Assembly: GCA_025331125.1 (NCBI GenBank)
Contig: JAOALB010000003.1
Coordinates: 103,879-167,878, forward strand
Reading direction: 5' to 3'
Source: Mycogone perniciosa
Lineage: Eukaryota > Ascomycota > Sordariomycetes > Hypocreales > Hypocreaceae
Length of the DNA: 64,000 bases
Within the stretch, counting starts at the first letter, position 1; each line of letters opens with the position of its first letter. A program made the translations under genes and the position numbers. The notes beneath the pieces were generated by a model. It did not search any database. It had not been told where the DNA came from and worked only from the letters and a program-made list of their open reading frames with translations. Below are positions 56,557 to 64,000 of this stretch, piece after piece.

Positions 56557-56948
56557 CTGGGAATCGTATGGCTGCACTATTCAAGGGCACATGGCCAGTC
56601 CAGCAACCGCGGCTTGCTGTCGACCTATTGGGGGGGGCAAATTCGCTGGTGATATGAGCTGTCTCTGCTCTTACAAACCGTCCCACCATCAAAGGCAAGC
56701 TGCCCCACGTACACAAGCGAACGGTTGGAGCCACGTGACACATAATGACGAAAGGTGGGGCATTAATGCCGGCAAATTCTCGGACCGCTGCAAAGCTTGC
56801 AGCTCAAAAACCACATGCAAGAAACTGACCACAAGCCACTTCCTTAAAAACTCCTCTTTTCTGCCATCGGCAACACCACCTCTTCCCACAGCTCCCACCC
56901 GCCATTCTACATGATGCTGTGCTACCATGCGCAGCACCATCTCCAACC
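56557..56948. promoter_or_regulatory. Shared divergent promoter region of GPN2 and NTE1
   Basis: A 392-bp gap between divergent start codons. The right half is C/T-rich, as in many fungal leaders. No specific site is claimed. Confidence 0.5.
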
Positions 56949-59900
56949 ATGGCATCTGACTTGTCAAATGCCGCTCAGTTGGCCGGAAGCCTCACTGGGA
57001 GCGTCTCTCGCGTCATGGAGACCCCAAGCAGCTCCCTCTCCTCCATGAGCTACACGATGGCTGTCGAGGCCACCCAGGCCTCTACCAGCTGGCTTGGGTT
57101 TATTGGGCGGCTTCTTCTGGGCACCATCAATCTCACATCTACCATCCTGTGTTGGATCATCCGGACAGCGACTATCACCGTCCCGACTGTCCTGTACACC
57201 TTGTTCTCCGCGAGCTGGACGGTGACTATGAATGCCACTACCCTGTATGCTGCTAGTCCCTTGAACTTGCAAGCCTCAAGACTCACAGTTGACCAGCATG
57301 TTCATCGTGGCGGCCATTGTGTCGGCAGGCAGCTGGGTTGTCAGGTATCGCATCCTCAATATGTACTCAAGGCTGCCACCTGAACCTCAACGGAAGGAGC
57401 CTGAGATCGACCTCTTCCCTGACACACACGAGGGAGGAGCCAAATCGGGATTGTCCAACTATTTGGACGAGTTCCTGAGCGCAATCAAGATCTTCGGTTA
57501 TCTCGAACGATCAGTGTTTCACGAACTCACCCGAAGCATGCAGACCAGAAAGCTCATTGCCGGGGAGACGATCAACCTCGAGGAAGAGAAGGGTTTCTGC
57601 ATTGTTGTGGACGGATTGGTTGAAATCTTCGTCAAGTCGGGGAGAGATCCTCGTTCATCCGTTGGCAACCAATCCCGTCATCATGCTTTTGCGTCATCCG
57701 ACGACGAGGATGTTCTGCCTGGCCAGCAAAAGTACCAGCTTTTGACTGAGGTGCGGAATGGAGCTCCAATGTCCTCATTGTTTTCCATCATGTCTTTGTT
57801 CACAGAGGATGTGAAACTTAGGCGCAATGGAGATGAGTCACCAATTGCGACTACCAGAGGGGAAGATCATGTGCAAACTGGTCCCTTGAAAGATTCCAGC
57901 ACGGGCAAGTCACCCCATGCTCCGATCTCAATGCCAGGTACACCTCATCTGGACGGAAACGCCGAGATGACGCATGGCGAGCGCATAAGGATGTCGACCA
58001 GAGGGAACTCTGGAATCCCACCCATGTCTTTGGATGGCTCATCTACGGCTCAGCCCATGCAGACTCGCCCCGGCTTGCCAAACAGGTTGATATCCAGTTC
58101 GGCCCACCCCGACATCATCGCCCGTGCGACTGTTGACACAACCATTGCGATAATACCTGCCAGTGCTTTTAGGAGGCTCATCAAGATTTACCCCAAAGCT
58201 ACTGCGCACATTGTCCATGTCATTCTTTCTCGGTTTCAGAGGGTAACGCTTTCACAGGCATTCAACTACCTCGGTCTAACTGCCGAGGTGTTGCAGACTG
58301 AGAAAGACATGGTCAAGTACACCATGTGCCAGCTACCCAATGTGCTACGAGGGGATGCTCTTAGCAGGCTGAAAGAAAAGTTCAACCGTGAGCGAGAGCG
58401 AATCGGCGAGGACCAAGAAGCTAAGGGCATTGCCCTACACAACTCAGCTGCTGCCCGACGTCGGCGGTCTAGCGCAACTCTTCGAAAAGAAGCAGTTCTA
58501 CAGGCGATGTCGAAGCAACGCTCCACCTCAGTAGCGGCCAGTAACATAGTCCCATCAGGAGAACGACACCCAGGAAATAATCTCAGCCCTGGAGATCTTC
58601 TAGCTGGAGCGCAGTTGACTCGTGGGTTAAATCAACTCCTAGTCCCAAGCACAACAGTTAGATCACCGGGGGTTGAGGAATTCAGCCCTTTGGCTCAGAA
58701 ACCCTTCAACCCCTTTGATCCTGAGCGACACGGTCGCTTTTCAATGGATCGTGACTCTGTCGATGAGGACAATGTGTTTCGGACATCAATCCTTGAGTGC
58801 ATGTTGAAATCACTTGGCATAGAAGCAGGAGGCACTAGCTCCAGGGATATTGAGTCCATGGAGGGATCTCCTAGACTTGTCTCGATTGATCAAAGACGTG
58901 CCAGGGCTGTCTATACAAACAATGCCTTCGGTTTCATAGGGCCGTATGATGGGTCAGTTGATGGGGAAACCGAGTCACTGACATCCGGTGGATTTACTCA
59001 TACTCCCCCGAACGCGCAAATCTTATCCCATGAAATGATGGATGAGGTTGAGATTGTTTTCTTTCCAAAGGGATCTGTGCTAGTGGAGCAAGGAGAGCGA
59101 TGTCCAGGTCTGTATTATGTTATTGATGGTTTCTTGGACATCAGTACGACTGTGGCGGATGGCACCCAGAACATTTTTCAGAAGTCAGGCTCGGAATCCT
59201 TTGGCGCAGACTCGTTCCAACAACACTGGTCTGAGTCTGGTGCAACACAATCAGATACTCAGGAAGGCTTCTCCCCAAAGCATGATCAGGCCCGTCGTCG
59301 AAGTGTCGCCCTTGTTAAACCCGGTGGGTTGGCAGGGTACATCGGAAGCGTATCCTCATACAGATCATTTATCGACGTCGTGGCCAAAACAGATGTCTAT
59401 GTCGGTTTCCTCCCTCTGGCCTCTTTAGAGAGAATCGTTGACAGATATCCGATCATCCTGTTGACCATGGCAAAGAGGCTGACCAATATCCTGCCACGAC
59501 TCATCTTGCATATTGATTTTGCGCTCGAATGGGTTCAAGTCAACGCCGGCCAAGTCATCTTCCACGATGGTGATGAAAGTGATGCTATCTACATTGTTCT
59601 GAATGGTCGTCTCCGCCTCGTGGAGGATCGGAAAGACGGTGGCATGGCAGCAAGAGCTGAGTTTGGACAAGGTGAGAGCATAGGAGAGCTCGAGGTGCTC
59701 ACCGAAACGGCGCGTTCGGGGACTCTTCACACCATTCGAGACACCGAACTTGTCAAGTTTCCACGCACACTCTTCAACAGTCTAGCCCAAGAGCACCCCA
59801 ACATCACAATCAAGATCTCGAAGATTATTGCATCCCGAATGAGGGCAGCTGTGGATGATTCATTCAAGTATCTTGGGAAGGAAGCTGGGTCCGGCGCCGT

Positions 59901-61702
59901 CAATAATCAGAGAAAGTCGACGATGAACTTGCGGACTGTGGCTATTCTGCCGGTCTCTACTGGTGTGCCTGTTGTGGAGTTTGGAAACCGTCTTATGAAT
60001 GCACTCGCTCAAGTTGGTCCCCAGAATGGAGCCACTTCACTCAACCAATCTGCTATCTTGAGCCATCTGGGAAAGCACGCATTCAATAAAATGGGAAAGC
60101 TCAGGTTGTCACAATACTTGGCCGACCTGGAAGAGAAATACGGCCTGGTGGTCTACGTTGCAGGTAAGCTTATTTCCCATGCATTGTTTTTGTGTTATGA
60201 CTTTATGATGAGAAATTCTTTACCCGAAGACACGTCGTTGATGGTTTTGTTAACTCTAATTTTTTCCTGAATATCGTCTCATTCATGCTACTCTTCTGGA
60301 AATGGAAGGCGATCCCTGCTAACTCGGATGTTTGCTTTCAGATACTAGTGTGAACTCGCCATGGACACAAACATGCATTACCCAAGCCGACAGTGTCCTC
60401 CTGGTGGGCCTTGCCGAAGGCTCTCCAGCTATTGGGGAGTACGAGCGGTTCATGCTGGGGATGAAATCAACAGCACGGAAGACACTAGTGCTTCTGCATG
60501 CTGAGAGATTTTCTCAACCAGGGCTTACCCGGTCGTGGCTCCGGAATCGTATGTGGATCAATGGTGGCCATTATCACATTCAAATGGCATTCAGGACCAA
60601 TGTTCCAGTGCACCCTCCCTCCAAGAAACTGGGCCAGGCTCTTAAGGAACGGGTGCAAGTTCTCCATGCCGAGATTCAGAAGTATACCGCCAGATATGTG
60701 CGTCACACGCCGTACTATTCACCCGACACCCCATTCAAGGGAGACTTCCACCGTCTGGCACGAAGACTCTGTGGAAAGTCGATTGGCCTAGTATTAGGTG
60801 GTGGTGGTGCACGAGGTATAAGCCAGATTGGTATTATCAGAGCCATGGAAGAAGCCGGCATCCCTATTGACATTGTGGGTGGGACGTCTATTGGATCTTT
60901 CGTGGGCGCTCTCTACGCACGCCATGCAGACGTGGTACCCATGTTTGGACTCGCCAAAAAGTTCGCGGGACGCATGGCGAGTTTGTGGCGGTTTGCTCTG
61001 GATTTAACATACCCATCAGCATCATACACAACGGGGCACGAGTTCAACCGGGGTATTTTCAAGACATTCGGGAACACTCAGATTGAAGACTTCTGGCTGG
61101 AGTACTACTGCAACACGACCAATATCAGCAAGAGCCGTGCAGAGTTTCACACAAGCGGATATGCGTGGAGGTATATCCGGGCTTCAATGTCGCTTGCGGG
61201 TTTATTACCCCCATTGTGTGACGAGGGCAGCATGCTGCTCGATGGTGGTTACGTCGACAACCTGACTGTGTCACACATGAAGGATTTGGGAGTTGATATC
61301 ATTTTTGCCATAGACGTTGGCGCACTAGACGATGATACACCGCAGACGTATGGCGACTCACTGTCAGGCATGTGGGCGTATTTCAATAGATGGAATCCAT
61401 TCTCGCCGCACCCCAACCCACCGACGCTGGCGGAGATCCAAGGAAGACTTGCGTATGTCTCTAGCGTGGATGCACTAGAGCGAGCCAAAACGATGCCCGG
61501 GTGCATTTACATGCGACCGCCGATTGACGCTTACGGGACACTTGACTTTGGCAAGTTTGACGAGATATACGAGATGGGATACAACTTTGGACGGGAGTTT
61601 TTTCAAAACTTGAAGGAGCAAGGCAAGCTACCCCTAACGGAGGAGACTGAGGCGAAGAAGGCATTGCGGCGAACAACGGCACCTCGACGTGCTAGCATCT
61701 AG
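56949..61702 (+). CDS. NTE1: Nte1, patatin-type lysophospholipase with cNMP-binding domains
   Basis: Exons 56949-57244, 57297-60163 and 60342-61702, 1,507 residues. Nte1 is an ER-membrane phospholipase B that deacylates phosphatidylcholine to glycerophosphocholine. Two hydrophobic segments lie at about 45-85 and 98-118, the second rebuilt by splicing. Cyclic-nucleotide-binding-like domains are visible near residues 140-330, 680-810 and 830-930. The patatin domain has the oxyanion motif GGGGARG (1207-1213), the nucleophile motif GTSIG (1235-1239; Ser1237) and the catalytic Asp in DGG (1355-1357), so the active site is intact. Intron 1 (57245-57296) has two possible AGs, at 57288 and 57296. Only the second restores an open frame, with ATTLMFIVAAIVSAG. 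Intron 2 (60164-60341) is 178 nt, longer than most here. Confidence 0.97.
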
Positions 61703-62372
61703 ACAACAGAGCGAGATGTGACATGACGCGTCTTAATGGGTTTAACAAGCTGTCCATGAAATGGTAGACAGAGCTAGTCACTGGCTAAAATACAACCACC
61801 GCTGTCGTATCAATCAATTCCTGGCTGTCTTTCGTGACTCTATTAAGTGTTGTGTGATATGTCAATTGTTGTCAGCGGCTACCTAATATATACCTTGAGC
61901 ATCACCTAGTTTCAACTTGTGGCGGAGCGCGGCACAGTTATGTGGATCATAGAGAGATGGGAATGAAGCTGGATTTTATCAGAGAATGTGCCGTAATGGT
62001 CTCGCTATATGTACACATAGCTAACACAAAGGAAACGGCAGAGTGTATGCGTTGTAAGCGCCTATACTCCGTACAGTCTGACACATCGCTTACGCGATAT
62101 GTATGTCAGCTCTTATCTGCTGTATAAGCAGATAAGAGCTCCCGCCAAATTCACGGTTGTGAACCTGAAGGCCCAGGTTGCCGTTCCAAGAGCCTTGAGG
62201 GGTTGTCCAACTCATTGCATGGCATGTATTGACCGGTAGTAATATGGCTGTTTGTTTCTCGCTGATTGGTTCATCGTCCCGTCTAATGTTCCGATCTCGA
62301 GGTGTAGCCCTATTACTTGATAATACTACCTACTACTACTACTACCCTCATTCATCTCTCCAACTTATCGCT
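61703..62372. promoter_or_regulatory. Intergenic region before the BTB gene, with GATA-site hairpin
   Basis: About 670 bases between NTE1 and the BTB gene in tandem orientation. It contains TACTCCGTA at 62065 and a perfect inverted repeat at 62108-62140. The last 60 bases before the start hold an ACTACT run. Confidence 0.55.
62108..62140. promoter_or_regulatory. Perfect 14-bp inverted repeat with paired GATA sites
   Basis: Arms 62108-62121 and 62127-62140 (AGCTCTTATCTGCT and its exact complement) flank a 5-base loop, GTATA. Each arm holds one WGATAR site (AGATAA), facing each other. It lies 233 bp before the BTB start codon and about 400 bp after the NTE1 stop. It could be a dimeric GATA-factor site in the BTB promoter or a hairpin downstream of NTE1. 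Confidence 0.6.
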
Positions 62373-63471
62373 ATGGACCCGACCTTTCCCGAAATCGATC
62401 CAAATGGGGATACACTTCTCATTCTCCGCAATGCCAACGCACCGTTTGCAACAATGGGCTCAGATATCCCATGGCCTAATGCTCTGCCAGACTATTCGAC
62501 TGAGATAATGAAAGAGAATGAGTCGCAGTTAGGGATTCCGACGCCTGAACATAAGGGGGACAGTGAACCAGAAATACGAATGAAGCTCTCGTCGAAACAT
62601 CTGATGCTAGCGTCTTCGTATTTTGAAAAAATGATGTCCAACAAATGGAAAGAGACCAACACAGAGGATGGCTATGCTTATTCTGTATCTGCTGAGGAAT
62701 GGGACAAGAAAGCGTTACTTATCCTCATGAACATAATTCATGGCCGAACGACAAGAGTACCCCGAAAAGTCAGTCTTGAGATGCTTGCCAAAATAGCTGT
62801 TCTTGTTGATTACTACAAATGCCACGAGACAACATATTTCTTTACGAAATCGTGGATCGCTAGCCTGACAGAGCCTCTTCCATCCTCTTACGGAAGAAGT
62901 CTCTTGTTTAGACTCTTTATATCCTGCGTATTTCCGGACGAATGTGCTTTCCGAGCATTAACAAAGACTATCATATCCCAGAGCAGAGGTCCTATTCATT
63001 CACTGGGCTTACCAATACCAGAGACTGTTATCGGTTAGTTTGAAAACTAGTACTCCGTCAGTGAGACGACTAACTCTATCTCTAGACGCCCTCGATACGA
63101 AGAGACAGAAGCTTGTCTCTGGAGTTCTTTCTGAACTCAATCTCTTAAAAGTCGAATTCTATAATGATCGAGGGACTTGTTCTTTCGAGTGTGCTTCGCT
63201 TCTACTAGGCGCGCTGATGAAGGGCATGAATGTAATTGGTCTTCTTGACCCTGAACTACGACCACCATTTGTCGGGTATAGCTTCAATGCAATGGAACAG
63301 GCTATCCGCAACATGAAGGAGCCGTCCAAAAGTAACATGCCTAGTCATCGTTCTGGATACTCCTATAATTCATACTCTTGCACTCTTTCGGCGGAAATCA
63401 AGTCGATTCTTAAGGTGCAATCTAATAGGTTGGCTGGGTTGTACTTGTACGACTATATTACTAAAGACTGA
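62373..63471 (+). CDS. BTB/POZ-domain protein of the fungal type
   Basis: Exons 62373-63033 and 63086-63471, 348 residues. The BTB core is seen in GDTLLILRNANAPF (residues 11-24), then EIRMKLSSKHLMLASSYFEK and MMSNKWKE, a family hallmark of the many fungal BTB proteins whose strands lead into the dimer helices, followed by ALLILMNIIHGRT and LAKIAVLVDYYKC. The rest is helical with a Cys-containing LLGALMKGM block. No DNA-binding or Kelch domain follows. Such proteins may act as cullin-3 adaptors or scaffolds; the partner is unknown. The intron (63034-63085) contains ACTCCGT, close to the dispersed word. The start Met at 62373 precedes the domain directly; an in-frame upstream Met (62229) adds residues foreign to the family. 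Confidence 0.85.
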
Positions 63472-64000
63472 AAGACAAAAATAATTTGCTTTTTCCGACT
63501 TTGTCTTCTTCTCCGGAGCCGTCGGAAGAGGCCAATCAGGTCGACAAAATACCTTGGCAGTTACATTTACGTGGCTACTACAAGACTGTTTCTGCATACA
63601 AGCAGGTTATTGAGCGCTTCAAGAAACTGGGTCAAGTTCAGCATCCACATTTTGGTGTTAGTATACTACAGTGCGTGGCTAGCCGATCATATCAGTGTAC
63701 GAGTACTTGATAGACATGCAGGTTACTCTGGCTTGGTGATCTAGAGAGCTCACTGGACGGAATATCGCCAACTATGTCATCTTGCGTGTCTTAGTCCCTA
63801 TGACGTTCAAAGGTCTTTGTTCCGGAGGAGAAAGAAGAAATACATGCACTGAAAAGGGGTGTGGCTCTTCTCCAAGCGTGTTGAGAAACTTGGATTCTAT
63901 TCTACCACTACTGTATCATGTCTTTATGTCTAAGTGATACCCCTTCTACTTCTAGTGTTCGCTCTTCATCTTATCCTTTCTGGGGGGGGGGGGGGGGGGG
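63472..64000. other. Right-hand end of the window, closing in a 19-G run
   Basis: About 530 bases after the BTB gene, with no supported gene. A 74-codon plus frame (63486-63710) is not recognisable. The last 19 bases (63982-64000) are all G, which may be a real homopolymer or a sequencing or assembly artefact at a contig end. Confidence 0.5.

Noticed and set aside
63486..63710. 74-codon frame just after the BTB gene, considered as a further exon
   Set aside because: No splice pair in the right phase was found that would join it, and the BTB gene already ends in a plausible C-terminus.
1..64000. tRNA, rRNA, CRISPR or secondary-metabolite cluster
   Set aside because: No tRNA-like A/B boxes, rRNA sequence, spaced direct repeats or synthase genes were recognised; the genes are unrelated housekeeping functions.

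Overview
This window is nuclear DNA of a filamentous ascomycete. It carries 24 protein-coding genes on both strands, most split by short introns (40 to about 195 nt) with GT-AG borders and CTAAC/CTGAC-like branch sites. Ku70, a fungal Cdc3/AspB-type septin, Spc24, NTE1, two Zn2Cys6 proteins and a BTB protein together point to Pezizomycotina. Protein wording and intron positions look most like Sordariomycetes, probably Hypocreales; that last step is inference from memory of protein style, not a search. No rRNA, tRNA, transposon, CRISPR or prokaryotic feature was recognised.

Left part (1-27600): a Zn2Cys6 protein cut by the window edge (-), KU70 (-) divergent from ferrochelatase (+), a 2.8 kb promoter-like gap, a Cdc3/AspB septin (+), FIS1 (-) divergent from SPC24 (+), a small membrane protein (-), a TatD-family hydrolase (+), an unrecognised type I membrane protein (-), an Alr4036-type FMN-binding protein (-), and a Zn2Cys6 / Fungal_trans regulator (+).

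Middle (27594-35069): about 7.4 kb without a convincing gene. It is filled with short dispersed TACGGAGTA / TACTCCGTA / TACGAAGTA words and TAGTAG-type repeats, which also occur in most other long intergenic gaps and which I did not see intact in any exon.

Right part (35070-64000): a dense housekeeping block. It holds a conserved-looking unknown protein, VPS15, U2 snRNP A' (LEA1), a Dpb3-like histone-fold protein, a CLC chloride transporter, an EamA/TMEM42-like membrane protein, TFIIA gamma (TOA2), V-ATPase c'' (VMA16), a fused MogA-MoeA molybdenum cofactor protein (cnxE/gephyrin type), POP5 and GPN2 (stop codons 7 bp apart), NTE1 and a BTB protein. Most neighbours are divergent pairs with 400-800 bp shared promoters or convergent pairs with short gaps. 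The functions are unrelated (DNA repair, haem, mitochondria, kinetochore, endosomes, splicing, transcription, tRNA processing, lipids), so this is ordinary chromosomal gene order and not a metabolic or defence cluster.

The items most worth a second look are the dispersed palindromic TACGGAGTAC word family and the gene desert it fills, a possible alternative first exon that would add about 134 residues to the septin, a perfect 14-bp hairpin with paired GATA sites before the BTB gene, a short telomere-like tract, and three unrecognised proteins.
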